NCBI RefSeq assembly: GCF_907164555.1
Contig: NZ_CAJQZC010000012.1
Span: forward strand, 1 to 64,000
Source: Paraburkholderia saeva
GTDB taxonomy: Bacteria; Pseudomonadota; Gammaproteobacteria; Burkholderiales; Burkholderiaceae
Length of the DNA stretch: 64,000 nucleotides
Direction: 5' to 3'
A program made the translations under genes and the position numbers. Shown piece by piece: positions 1 through 7,864 of this stretch; positions within the stretch are counted from its first letter, which is position 1; each line of letters begins with the position of its first letter. Under the pieces are notes generated by a model. That model saw only the letters and a list, made by a program, of their open reading frames with translations. It ran no database searches and was not told the DNA's origin.

Positions 1-176
1 TTTGCCTGGTAGCGGTAGCAGGTCTCACTTACGCCAAACGCCTCACAGGCCGCCCGTACGCTCATCGCCCGCTCCTTGACTGCGCGGATGGCCATCTCGC
101 GTCGACGAGATCTGGCATACGCAAGGCTCGGGGAAGAGTCTGACGATGGTGTTCCTGGTGCGCAAGATGCGCGCCG
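1..176 (-). mobile_element. IS3-family transposase (OrfB) N-terminal fragment
   Basis: On the minus strand, reading from about 156 to 1, one frame gives ARSRRREMAIRAVKERAM followed by SVRAACEAFGVSETCYRYQA. This is the helix-turn-helix entry region of IS3-family OrfB transposases (IS51-like subgroup), which normally continues into a DDE integrase core. Here it runs off the left edge. No OrfA frame and no recognisable terminal inverted repeat lies between it and the truncated DUF2398 gene at about 181. The element is therefore either truncated at this end or joined by a later deletion. The family call comes from the motif alone; the rest of the element is outside the window. Confidence 0.6.
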
Positions 177-180
177 AGAC

Positions 181-406
181 GCGCGCCTTCCCGTTCGATC
201 TGCAGTGCCCAGCCGGTTTCGCGCGAGAACCATTCGCGCAGGACATCTGCTTGCCGGCGAACTGCGGAGAAGTCCTCGTGACCAGGACTCATGAGCGGAT
301 TCATCAGAAGGGCGCGCACGGCGCTTCGAAATTCTTCGCGCTGGTAGCGGTGCTGTTGTTGCTCGATGTCCTGGCTGTCGAGGTCTGCCATGCCTGACTG
401 CGTCAT
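181..406 (-). pseudogene. Truncated DUF2398 protein (TIGR02678 family, JetB-like of type III Wadjet)
   Basis: The first about 75 codons (starting MTQSGMADLD) resemble the N-terminus of TIGR02678/DUF2398 proteins, including RSAVRALLMNPLM, VRRQADVLREWF and SRETGWALQIEREGARL. Family members are usually several hundred residues long. After about position 181 the frame runs into transposase-like DNA and stops at 62 after 114 codons, so the gene has lost most of its length. Its ATG overlaps the stop of the DUF2397 gene by ATGA, the coupling expected in the conserved four-gene DUF2397-DUF2398-ATPase-DUF2399 neighbourhood. From family knowledge these are Wadjet type III components that restrict plasmids. 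With this gene broken the system is probably inactive, unless another copy exists. Confidence 0.65.
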
Positions 407-1929
407 TGGACTGTCTCCTCGACCCGCGAGATCGTGATCACGTGGTCGCGGCCCGCGAAGACGCCGCGGGGCGTCTCGATAACCGCACGGCTGTCGGCTG
501 CGAGCGGCTGCAAGTGGATGTGGAGCAGTCCGTCGCCGGTCATTCGCTCGACGGCTGTATCCGGGTGAGGCTGGTCGGTCAACGCTTCGCCGAGCAGGTT
601 CAGGAACAAGTCGAAAGCGTGTACGTCGAGCGTGCCGAGGTCGGACAAGCGGATTGGCGCGCCGGTGGCAAGCCGTTCGCGCGCGGCGTCTACCTGTCGC
701 GATTCCTCTGCGAGCTGCGCGGCAAGCAGTGCGCGCGCCCGCGTGCGATCTACGACGCGCGGCAGGGGGCCGCGCGGCGCCGCTTCGCCGTATTCACGTA
801 GCCGCGGATGGATTTGCAGCGGCGGCGCGTCGGCCCAGCGGGTGCTCGCTGGCAGGGCGGCATCGGCCGCTGGGTTGAGCGAGAAGTGCCGCGCCGGATT
901 CAGAGCGAACGCGGCCCGGGCGAGCCGGTGTGCGGCGGAGTCATCGGCGCAGGCGTCGAACCAGTAGGCGAGGGTGCGAAAGTCTGCCGAACGGTCGCTG
1001 CGGCCGCTACGCCGCTCGTTGAGCGCGGCAATCGCGTTCAGCAACTGCGGGATGGCCGAGCGCGCCCGTGCCCTCAGCAGTTCCGCCTGCGGAGGTTCGT
1101 GACCGTTGCTGAGAAACCAGCCTCGCAAGCCCTTCCAGCGTTCCCGCCATGCCTGCCAGCTCCGGCTGCGCGAGTCGCCGGCGTCATGTTGTGCATCGCC
1201 AGGGGCCGCATCTCGTGCTTCACGCTCGGCGACGAGCCACAGCATGGAGTCGATGCGGGGGCTCAGCGCCAGGATCAACCGCGCGATGGTGTCGGAGCGT
1301 CGCACGAGATCGCTCATGAATCGTTCCAGATAATCGATCAGCCGGGTTTTATAAGCCGCGATTGCGCGCGCCTCGGCCTGCTGGAGTTCGATGCTGCGCG
1401 CGACACCGGCCATGAAGGCCTGCGCATTGTCGGTGAGACCTTCGAACACACGTACCAGATCACGGAGGTTCTCATGGACCTTGGCCGCATCCGGTTCTGC
1501 CTGGTTGCAGAGCACCTCCAAAGCCTTCAGGCGGCTGGCGATGTCCTCGAGCGCAACGGTCTGAAGTTCCGCCCGGCGCTTCAGCGTCCTCGCGAAGACA
1601 GCCAGTGCGGACTCGACTGCCTCGCCGCCCTGCGAAAGCCGGTACAGGAAGCGGGCCCGGTAGAAGTCGCTCAAGCTCGATACGCGTGCGGTATCCGGCT
1701 GCGATTCGAGATTGCCCCACGCGGCAAGCTGGGTCAGCGCCGTGGTCACGTCCTCGAGACGCGGTGCCGTGTCGGACCAGGCTGCCTCGGCGAGGACTTC
1801 GTCTGGCCGCAGTTGCAGGCGATACTGCCGTTTGGCTGCGGCGAATACGTCCATGATGCAACGGTAGAACGCTGCCTTGTCGGCGCTCACATGCCGGAAG
1901 AGGTCGGCGGTATCGATTGATGCGGGCAT
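403..1929 (-). CDS. TIGR02677/DUF2397 family protein (JetA-like component of type III Wadjet)
   Basis: This is a 508-residue soluble protein of about the family's usual length. The N-terminus (LFRHVSADKAAFYRCIMDVF), the segment WGNLESQPDTARVSSLSDFYRARFLY split over residues about 90-115, and LIDYLERFMSDLV near residue 195 are strong TIGR02677 signatures. DUF2397 proteins sit with DUF2398, an SMC-like ATPase and a DUF2399 topoisomerase-like nuclease in type III Wadjet systems, where JetA is a kleisin-like subunit binding the SMC ATPase. The gene looks full length, but its partner downstream is truncated by an IS3 fragment. The ATPase and nuclease genes are not in the window. The family assignment is firm; the defence role is inferred from known neighbourhoods. 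Confidence 0.8.
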   Translation of the reverse strand: MPASIDTADLFRHVSADKAAFYRCIMDVFAAAKRQYRLQLRPDEVLAEAAWSDTAPRLEDVTTALTQLAAWGNLESQPDTARVSSLSDFYRARFLYRLSQGGEAVESALAVFARTLKRRAELQTVALEDIASRLKALEVLCNQAEPDAAKVHENLRDLVRVFEGLTDNAQAFMAGVARSIELQQAEARAIAAYKTRLIDYLERFMSDLVRRSDTIARLILALSPRIDSMLWLVAEREARDAAPGDAQHDAGDSRSRSWQAWRERWKGLRGWFLSNGHEPPQAELLRARARSAIPQLLNAIAALNERRSGRSDRSADFRTLAYWFDACADDSAAHRLARAAFALNPARHFSLNPAADAALPASTRWADAPPLQIHPRLREYGEAAPRGPLPRVVDRTRARALLAAQLAEESRQVDAARERLATGAPIRLSDLGTLDVHAFDLFLNLLGEALTDQPHPDTAVERMTGDGLLHIHLQPLAADSRAVIETPRGVFAGRDHVITISRVEETVQ

Positions 1930-1967
1930 CGGCGTTTCGGCTCCCGGTTGCCTGTTGTCATGGGCTT

Positions 1968-2105
1968 ATCAGTGCGCCATCAGTCTTGTCTGCTGGCGGC
2001 CTGCCGTCCTTGCGTGGAGGCGCCCAGGTTGCCGCTTGCCCCGTGCCCGATTCGCTGGATTCCGGGCGCGGAGTGGGCGTTTCGTGTTTCGCTTTCGTCT
2101 CAGAG
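1968..2105 (+). repeat. Dispersed 138-bp repeat, copy 1
   Basis: This stretch aligns without gaps to 7669-7806. Shared blocks include caggttgccgcttgcccc and gggcgtttcgtgtttcgct, and the two copies have the same length and orientation. Copy 1 lies in the roughly 370-bp gene-free stretch between the DUF2397 gene and the VapBC-like pair. Several overlapping open frames cross it but none looks like a real protein. No terminal inverted repeats were seen. The rest of 1930-2299 holds no recognised feature. Confidence 0.7.
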
Positions 2106-2299
2106 ACTCGCCGTTTCTTGTGAAGGACTTCTCCATGAGCAACGCTGAAAAAGATGCATCAACGTGCTTCTCGAATTTGCCACCACCCTGACCTGTCGCG
2201 ACGACACGGGCACTCCCGCGCATTTGACTCCTGGTGACCCTCGTTCCAGTTCAAACACGTCTTCGTAGAAGATCATGTCAGTTGACCGAATGCTGCTGA

Positions 2300-2728
2300 T
2301 CAAGCACGTGCCCGAACAGGATTGAACGTCTCGACGCCAGGAAAGTCTCTTTCATTCTCGGTCACTACGACGCAATGGTTGGCCTCGGCGATGGCCGCGA
2401 TGATAGTGTCGAGTGCGCTCCCTGGCTGTCCTCTGGTCTTTGCATCGGCCATCAGGCGAGCCCAAATAAGACTGGCGCTTTCGTCGAAGGAAAGTACGCG
2501 CCCGGAGAACAGTGATTGAGGACCTTCAGGCCCGAAAAACCAGGCGTCGAGTTGATCACGCCGTTTGCCCGCCGGCTTCTCCAGCAAGCGCCGACGAATC
2601 TCTGCGACCGTAAGGGAGGCGATGAAAAGGTCTTCGTCGTTCTGTTGTGCCATCCACATCAGCAATGACCCGGATGGGGTTGGTTTGGTGACGTTGCTGA
2701 TGATGTTGGTGTCGAGCAGGTAGCGCAT
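2300..2728 (-). CDS. vapC: PIN-domain toxin ribonuclease, VapC/FitB-like
   Basis: A 142-residue PIN-domain protein starting MRYLLDTNIIS. The conserved acidic residues of VapC nucleases are in place: D6 (LLDTN), E43 (TVAEIRR), D107 (ALDTIIAA) and D128 (ENERDF). Family members are Mg2+-dependent endoribonucleases that cut tRNA or rRNA when released from the antitoxin. The start codon overlaps the stop of the upstream antitoxin (TGATG), so the two are translationally coupled. The length is typical. The target RNA cannot be read from the sequence. Confidence 0.88.
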   Translation of the reverse strand: MRYLLDTNIISNVTKPTPSGSLLMWMAQQNDEDLFIASLTVAEIRRRLLEKPAGKRRDQLDAWFFGPEGPQSLFSGRVLSFDESASLIWARLMADAKTRGQPGSALDTIIAAIAEANHCVVVTENERDFPGVETFNPVRARA

Positions 2729-3027
2729 CAGATCTCTACGTGACGTCCTTCATCGCGTGAACGAACCAGCTCAATATCGGTTTCTACCAGCGGAGAACGC
2801 CGCAGAGCCGCCAGGATTCCGCCTTTTGCGGGTGGGCTACCAGAGATGGTTTGGCTTACTACAACACGCAGTTGTGAGGCTTGAGGGCTATCTTCTGCCA
2901 GGCGGCGGGCCAACGAGCGGATGAGATCGCGATCAGCATCGCGGCCCAGCACTTCAAAGCGTGCAAGGCCACGCTCGCTGAGGCGAGTGCGATAATTCTG
3001 AATAGCGCGATTTTGCGATGTACCCAT
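2728..3027 (-). CDS. vapB: Antitoxin partner of the PIN toxin
   Basis: A 99-residue protein directly upstream of, and overlapping, the PIN toxin gene. It contains RFEVLGRDADRDLIRSLARR near residues 24-43, a segment shared by small antitoxins found beside FitB/VapC toxins. The C-terminal part is polar, as expected for a toxin-wrapping tail. It has a good Shine-Dalgarno (GGAGGG) and a perfect palindrome overlapping that site, consistent with autoregulation. The N-terminal half probably binds DNA, but I could not assign a precise fold (ribbon-helix-helix or other). The antitoxin call depends mainly on context. Confidence 0.75.
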   Translation of the reverse strand: MGTSQNRAIQNYRTRLSERGLARFEVLGRDADRDLIRSLARRLAEDSPQASQLRVVVSQTISGSPPAKGGILAALRRSPLVETDIELVRSRDEGRHVEI

Positions 3028-3037
3028 GATGCCCTCC

Positions 3038-3047
3038 GGATATATCC
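3038..3047. promoter_or_regulatory. Candidate VapBC operator, perfect palindrome
   Basis: The sequence ggatatatcc is a perfect 10-bp palindrome 11 bp upstream of the antitoxin start. It overlaps the ribosome-binding site and is followed upstream by an AT-rich stretch (ggttatattact on the minus strand) that could serve as a -10 region. Autorepression by VapBC complexes at such palindromes is usual for the family. The remaining gene-free DNA to 3546 holds no firm feature; a weak transposase-like frame at 3289-3537 was not accepted. Confidence 0.5.
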
Positions 3048-3546
3048 AGTAATATAACCGGGAATCAGGATTGGAGCAAGGGCCGCTGCCGCCGGGCTAC
3101 TGCTAGATATTTGCTCTGAGGCTCGGGCCTTGATCGTCTCTACAGCCGATGACTTCAGGCGGTCAGGATCGCCATCGTCCCGCCGTCCACACAGGCTCCA
3201 GCCTCGGATTGACGATCGAGCGGGAGCAATTCAGACTGCTCTGCAGTCGTCTGAAGACATCGAGATTCTCCTGCTTTTCCCCACAAAATCAAGGGTCTAT
3301 TGCGTGGTGCGGTCTAGATGCAACTGACAACAGCCGGGTGCTGCCGACGGCGTGTTTGACGGTATAACATCTAAATGACTCGCCCCCGGGCGTCGAAGCG
3401 CGGGCGAGCCGGCAACGCATGTACGAGCGAACGCAGACGATGCCGGGCGCTCGTACCTGGCGCCGGTCGTCAAGGCCGCGAATGATCGCAAAGCGGTCGA
3501 GTTCGTTCGGACGTACAGGGCGACACCGATTCGTCATTTTTTGCCT

Positions 3547-4491
3547 CTATTCCTGAAACTCCAGCCCATCCCAACGCTTCAACCGCGCGATGTCGCGAAG
3601 CGGCGGCGCGCCGAAGTGCCGGCTATATTCACGGCTGAACTGCGAAGGGCTGTCGTAGCCGACCCGGGTCGCCACCGATCCGACATCTCCGCTATGCCGG
3701 AGCAGCAATCTGCGCGCTTCGTGTAGCCGCAACTGTTTCTGATATTGCAGCGGAGTCAGTGTCGTGACGTTCTTGAAGTGATGATGGAGCGACGACACGC
3801 TCATGTTCACCGCCTGTGCCAGCGTTTCCACCCGCAAAAGCTCGGTGTAGTGATTCTGGATCCACTCGATTGCCCGCGCGATCCGGTACGTCTGACTCCC
3901 GTTCACCGCGACCTGCCGCAACCGTTTTCCCTGCTCGCTCGTCATTAGCCGGTAGAGCAGTTCCTTTTCAATGAGCGGCGCGAGCACGGGAACGTCACCC
4001 GGAGTATCGAGCAATCGCACGAGGCGCAATACCGTATCGAAAACCGATGCCGACAACGGGGCCACGGCGATGCCTTCGCCTGCCGACGCGGCATCCGGTT
4101 CAGGCAGGCGCAGTTGCGTCGCCAGTTCGACGATCCGCTGCGGATCGAGCGTGAATTTCACGCACAGATAAGGCGCCTCGGGCGACGCCCGCGTTACCTG
4201 CGACATCACCGGCAGATCGACGGATGTCACGAGGCAATGCAGATGATCGTAGAGGTACGCCTGCCCCGCGACCATGACCCGCTTGGCGCCCTGCGCTGCG
4301 AACACGAATGCGGAACTCGTCACGCCGCAGCCGAGATCCACCGGCTGCGAGTAGCGATAGAACGTGAGCGACGGGATCGCCGTCTGATGGGTGCCGTCCG
4401 TCGGCGCGAAGCGGCTGATGAGCGCGGCGAGTTCCCGGCGCGCGGTTTCGCGTGTCGCCAAAGGATCGGGCCGGGAGGAATGCGGGTTCAT
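3547..4491 (-). CDS. AraC-family transcriptional regulator
   Basis: A 314-residue regulator. The N-terminal two thirds resemble the AraC_N (PF06719) ligand domain of YqhC-type regulators (LTFYRYSQPV, CVKFTLDP). Residues about 205-305 form the double helix-turn-helix AraC domain, with MSVSSLHHHFKNVT in the first HTH and VGYDSPSQFSREYSRHFG in the second. The gene is divergent from the molybdenum aldehyde oxidoreductase operon. The 186-bp gap contains two identical direct repeats spaced 21 bp, the arrangement expected for an AraC-type activator. YqhC-type proteins sense aldehydes or related stress in enterobacteria, so control of the neighbouring operon by its substrate is a reasonable inference. 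Confidence 0.88.
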   Translation of the reverse strand: MNPHSSRPDPLATRETARRELAALISRFAPTDGTHQTAIPSLTFYRYSQPVDLGCGVTSSAFVFAAQGAKRVMVAGQAYLYDHLHCLVTSVDLPVMSQVTRASPEAPYLCVKFTLDPQRIVELATQLRLPEPDAASAGEGIAVAPLSASVFDTVLRLVRLLDTPGDVPVLAPLIEKELLYRLMTSEQGKRLRQVAVNGSQTYRIARAIEWIQNHYTELLRVETLAQAVNMSVSSLHHHFKNVTTLTPLQYQKQLRLHEARRLLLRHSGDVGSVATRVGYDSPSQFSREYSRHFGAPPLRDIARLKRWDGLEFQE

Positions 4492-4561
4492 GCGCAGGGA
4501 ACTCCGTGAACGGAATCGAGCATACCCGACCGCCGCCGGGCAAGCACGGCTGGGCGGCTGG

Positions 4562-4596
4562 ATTTGCAGGATTGTTCAATAAATTTGCAGGATTGT
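4562..4596 (+). promoter_or_regulatory. Twin direct-repeat operator between the AraC gene and the aldehyde oxidoreductase operon
   Basis: The 14-mer atttgcaggattgt occurs at 4562-4575 and again, identical, at 4583-4596. The 21-bp period equals two helical turns, so both half-sites face the same side of the DNA, as for AraC-family dimers or tandem HTHs. It lies 81 bp upstream of the iron-sulfur subunit start, inside the divergent promoter region. No clear -35/-10 pair was identified. Confidence 0.7.
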
Positions 4597-4677
4597 GTAA
4601 GCGCAACGGCCGGTGGTCGGGTCACACTGCCGCGTACACCCGGCACCACGTCCGGGCTTTCCCCACGGAGAGGTTCC

Positions 4678-5139
4678 ATGTCTACAACGTTTGTCCTCAA
4701 CGGCAAGAACGTTACGCTCGATGCCGATCCCACCACGCCGCTCCTTTGGGCGATCCGCGAGGACGCAGGCCTGCACGGCACGAAGTTCGGCTGCGGCATG
4801 GCGCAATGTGGCGCCTGCACGGTTCATCTGGAAGGCGAGGCCACCCGCTCGTGCGTGCTGCCGCTCGCGGCTATTGCGGGCAAGCGCATCACGACCATCG
4901 AAGGCATCGAAAGCCGGCCCGCAAAAGCTGTTCAGGCCGCATGGGTCAAGCTGCAGGTGCCGCAGTGCGGATACTGTCAGTCTGGGCAGATCATGTCCGC
5001 GACGGCCTTGCTCGAACACAACGCCACACCTACTGACGCCGACATCGACGCCGCGATGAACGGCAACATCTGCCGCTGTGCGACCTACACACGTATTCGC
5101 GCGGCCATCCACGAAGCCGCTGCCACCCTGAAGGCCTGA
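4678..5139 (+). CDS. Aldehyde/isoquinoline-type molybdenum oxidoreductase, [2Fe-2S] subunit
   Basis: A 153-residue iron-sulfur subunit of the xanthine oxidase family. The plant-type ferredoxin cluster ligands are C39, C44, C47 and C59 (FGCGMAQCGAC); the second cluster ligands are C97, C100, C132 and C134 (QCGYCQSGQ, ICRCATY). It passes electrons from the Mo cofactor in the large subunit to an acceptor. The start at 4678 is preceded by GGAGAGG and gives the usual length; a longer in-frame reading from 4564 lacks support. Two bases separate it from the large-subunit gene, so they form one operon. The substrate is not determined; aldehyde is the commonest in this subgroup. Confidence 0.92.
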   Translation: MSTTFVLNGKNVTLDADPTTPLLWAIREDAGLHGTKFGCGMAQCGACTVHLEGEATRSCVLPLAAIAGKRITTIEGIESRPAKAVQAAWVKLQVPQCGYCQSGQIMSATALLEHNATPTDADIDAAMNGNICRCATYTRIRAAIHEAAATLKA

Positions 5140-5141
5140 CC

Positions 5142-7352
5142 ATGACGACCGATCTCAATGTCACGGATCCGGTACGCCCATCGCGCCGGACCTTTCTGAA
5201 AGCAACCGGCGCCTTCGCGGCAGTCGGTCTCACCATTGGCTTCGAATGGGCGGGCACGGGCCGTCGTGCGCTGGCCGCCACGATGCCCGAGGCGACCTTC
5301 GCACCCAATGCGTTCCTGCGCGTCGCGCCGGACAACAGCGTCACGGTCATCGCGAAGCACGTCGAGATGGGCCAGGGCGCGTACACCGGCATCGCGACGA
5401 TCGTCGCGGAAGAGCTGGATGCGAACTGGCAGGACGTGCGTGTCGAAAGCGCGCCGGCCGATGCGAAGCGCTACGCGAATCTCGCGTTCGGCACGATCCA
5501 GGGCACGGGTGGCAGTTCGGCGATGGCCAACTCGTGGATGCAATTGCGCGAAGCCGGCGCGAAAGCGCGCGCGATGCTGGTCTCCGCCGCCGCCGCGCAG
5601 TGGCAGGTGCCTGCGTCCGAACTGACGACGCTCGACGGCAGCGTTCATCACGCAGCCACCAACCGGACCGCGACCTACGGATCGCTTGCATCGGCGGCGG
5701 CGCGCTTGCCGCTGCCGGACACGGTCACGCTCAAGTCGCCGAAGGATTTTCGCTTGATTGGCCATCAGTTGCCGCGTGTCGATGTGCCGCCAAAAACCAA
5801 CGGCACCGCGCAGTTCACGCTCGACGTGACGTTCCCCGGCATGCTGGTCGCGCTGCTGCAGCGTCCGCCGCTCTTCGGCGCGACGGTCAGGTCGTTCGAT
5901 GCGTCGGCCGCGAAAGCGGTGCCCGGCGTCGTCTCGGTCGTGCAGGTGCCGGGTGGCGTCGCAGTGGTCGCGAAGGGTTTCTGGGCGGCGAAACAGGGCC
6001 GTGACGCGCTGAAGGTCGAATGGGACGATTCGAAGGCCGAAAAGCGCAGCTCGGACGCGATCATGGCCGAGTACCGGCAGCTTGCCGGGCGGCCCGGCGC
6101 GTCCGCCCGCAAGGAAGGCGACGCGGCACAGGCGCTCGCCGGCGCGGCGAAGAAAATCTCGGCCTCCTACACGTTTCCCTATCTCGCTCACGCACCGATG
6201 GAGCCGCTCGACGCCGTCGTCAAGCTCACTCCCAATAGTTGCGAGATCTGGGCCGGCGACCAGTTTCAGACTGTCGATCAGGGCAACGCCGCGCGTACGG
6301 CCGGACTCGATCCGCAGCAGGTGAAGATTCATACCCTGTATGCGGGCGGCAGCTTCGGTCGGCGCGCGAACACGCAGTCGGACTATATCGTCGAGGCGGT
6401 GTCGATCGCGAAGGCGCTGGGCGCGAACGGCACGCCGGTCAAGTTGCAGTGGACCCGCGAAGACGACATCCACGGCGGCCTCTACCGGCCGATGTACTTC
6501 CACAAGCTCGACGCGGGGCTGAGTGCCGACGGCAAGCTGGTCGGCTGGCGGCATCGCATCGTCGGTCAGTCGATTCTGGCCGGCACGCCGTTCGCCAGCG
6601 TGATGGTGAAGAACGGGATCGACGGGACCTCCGTCGAGGGTGCGGCTAACGTGGCCTACGCGATTCCGAACGTATCGGTCGAACTGACGACCACGCAGAC
6701 GGGCGTTCCCGTGTTGTGGTGGCGGGTGGTCGGCAGTTCACACACGGCATTCGCGGTCGAGGCGTTCATCGACGAAGTCGCGCATGCCGCGGGCAAGGAC
6801 CCGTTCGTCTTCCGCCGCGATCTGCTCGCGCACGAACCGCGCATGCGGGCTGTGCTCGAACTTGCTGCGGAGAAAGCGGGCTGGGAGCCGGGCAAACCGT
6901 TGCCGAAAGGCCGTGGGCGCGGCATCGCGGTGGCCGAGGCGTTCAAGACGTTCGTCGCGCAGGTCGCGGAAGTCTCCGTCGACAAGGACGGCAACGTGAA
7001 AGTGGAACGCGTCGTCTGCGCGGTGGATTGCGGCACGCCGATCAATCCCGACGTCATCGCCGCACAGATGGAAGGCGGCATTGGTTTCGGTCTCGGGGCG
7101 GCGTTGCACAGCGCGATCACACTGAAGGACGGCAAGGTCGAGCAGAACAACTTCGACGGCTACCAGGTACTGCGGATCGCCGGGATGCCCAAAGTGGAGG
7201 TGCATATCGTGCAGTCGGGCGAAGCGCCGACGGGTGTCGGCGAACCGGGCGTCGCGCCGGTCGGGCCGGCGGTGGCGAATGCGATCTTCGCGGCCACCGG
7301 AAGGCGGATTCAATCACTGCCATTCCCCACCGCTTCGGAAAAGACCACCTGA
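5142..7352 (+). CDS. Molybdopterin-binding aldehyde oxidoreductase, large subunit (IorB/AorB-like)
   Basis: A 736-residue Mo-cofactor subunit. Residues 14-20 (SRRTFLK) followed by a hydrophobic stretch form a twin-arginine signal, so the folded enzyme is probably exported to the periplasm with its small subunit. Family motifs include VEMGQGAYTGIAT near residue 75, GGSFGRRAN near 405 and the C-terminal GVGEPGVAPVGPAV carrying the catalytic glutamate. Related enzymes often have a third, cytochrome c subunit encoded next door; none is present here and no Mo-cofactor maturation gene is nearby, so the electron acceptor must be elsewhere. No signature singles out quinoline or isoquinoline as substrate. 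Confidence 0.9.
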   Translation: MTTDLNVTDPVRPSRRTFLKATGAFAAVGLTIGFEWAGTGRRALAATMPEATFAPNAFLRVAPDNSVTVIAKHVEMGQGAYTGIATIVAEELDANWQDVRVESAPADAKRYANLAFGTIQGTGGSSAMANSWMQLREAGAKARAMLVSAAAAQWQVPASELTTLDGSVHHAATNRTATYGSLASAAARLPLPDTVTLKSPKDFRLIGHQLPRVDVPPKTNGTAQFTLDVTFPGMLVALLQRPPLFGATVRSFDASAAKAVPGVVSVVQVPGGVAVVAKGFWAAKQGRDALKVEWDDSKAEKRSSDAIMAEYRQLAGRPGASARKEGDAAQALAGAAKKISASYTFPYLAHAPMEPLDAVVKLTPNSCEIWAGDQFQTVDQGNAARTAGLDPQQVKIHTLYAGGSFGRRANTQSDYIVEAVSIAKALGANGTPVKLQWTREDDIHGGLYRPMYFHKLDAGLSADGKLVGWRHRIVGQSILAGTPFASVMVKNGIDGTSVEGAANVAYAIPNVSVELTTTQTGVPVLWWRVVGSSHTAFAVEAFIDEVAHAAGKDPFVFRRDLLAHEPRMRAVLELAAEKAGWEPGKPLPKGRGRGIAVAEAFKTFVAQVAEVSVDKDGNVKVERVVCAVDCGTPINPDVIAAQMEGGIGFGLGAALHSAITLKDGKVEQNNFDGYQVLRIAGMPKVEVHIVQSGEAPTGVGEPGVAPVGPAVANAIFAATGRRIQSLPFPTASEKTT

Positions 7353-7668
7353 TGGCTGTCCGAAGACGACCCGCCATGTCGTCATGAACTGCGCGTCCTG
7401 CGAGCCTGCCGCGCGGGATGCGCGGCACTTTCCTGGGCACGTCGCCGCGATCATTGATGGCGGCAGGGCCTGGGTGTGACGAGGTAGCGTATGCGGCTAT
7501 GTCAGTCCGGGTACTCGCATGGTCATTGTGTACCGCGCTCGCACGCATCAGGTTATCCGCCTCGGGTTGCATCGCACGTAGTGACGCCGCGCGTAATGCT
7601 GGTCTTCGGCTGTGGTCCGACGCGCAATACAAGGGCACCGGCGGCCCGGATTTACACGCGATTAGCGT

Positions 7669-7806
7669 ATCGGTGTGCCATCGGTCTTATCCGCTCGCGC
7701 CAGCCGTCCTCGCGCGCAGACGGCCAGGTTGCCGCTTGCCCCATGCGCGATTCGCGGGGTCCCCGGCGCGGACTGGGCGTTTCGTGTTTCGCTCCCGTCT
7801 CAGATT
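7669..7806 (+). repeat. Dispersed 138-bp repeat, copy 2
   Basis: Second copy of the repeat at 1968-2105, same orientation and same length. It lies in the 512-bp gene-free stretch 7353-7864 between the aldehyde oxidoreductase operon and the quinone reductase gene. The open frames crossing it (such as one at 7418-7873) are a by-product of GC-rich sequence. Nothing else was recognised in 7353-7864. Confidence 0.7.
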
Positions 7807-7864
7807 CCGGCCTGAGGAGTGGCGCGAAGCACGCTTCGCTCGCACGTTCGAACGCGATGTCCCG

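Noticed and set aside
1877..2191. Small protein genes across the 138-bp repeat
   Set aside because: All three frames are open because of base composition and the two copies do not preserve any one frame.
3289..3537. 82-codon minus-strand frame starting MTNRCRPVRPNELDRFAIIR
   Set aside because: The start faintly resembles helix-turn-helix ends of some transposases, but similarity fades after about 25 residues and there is no supporting repeat. The surrounding 519 bp hold nothing else firm.
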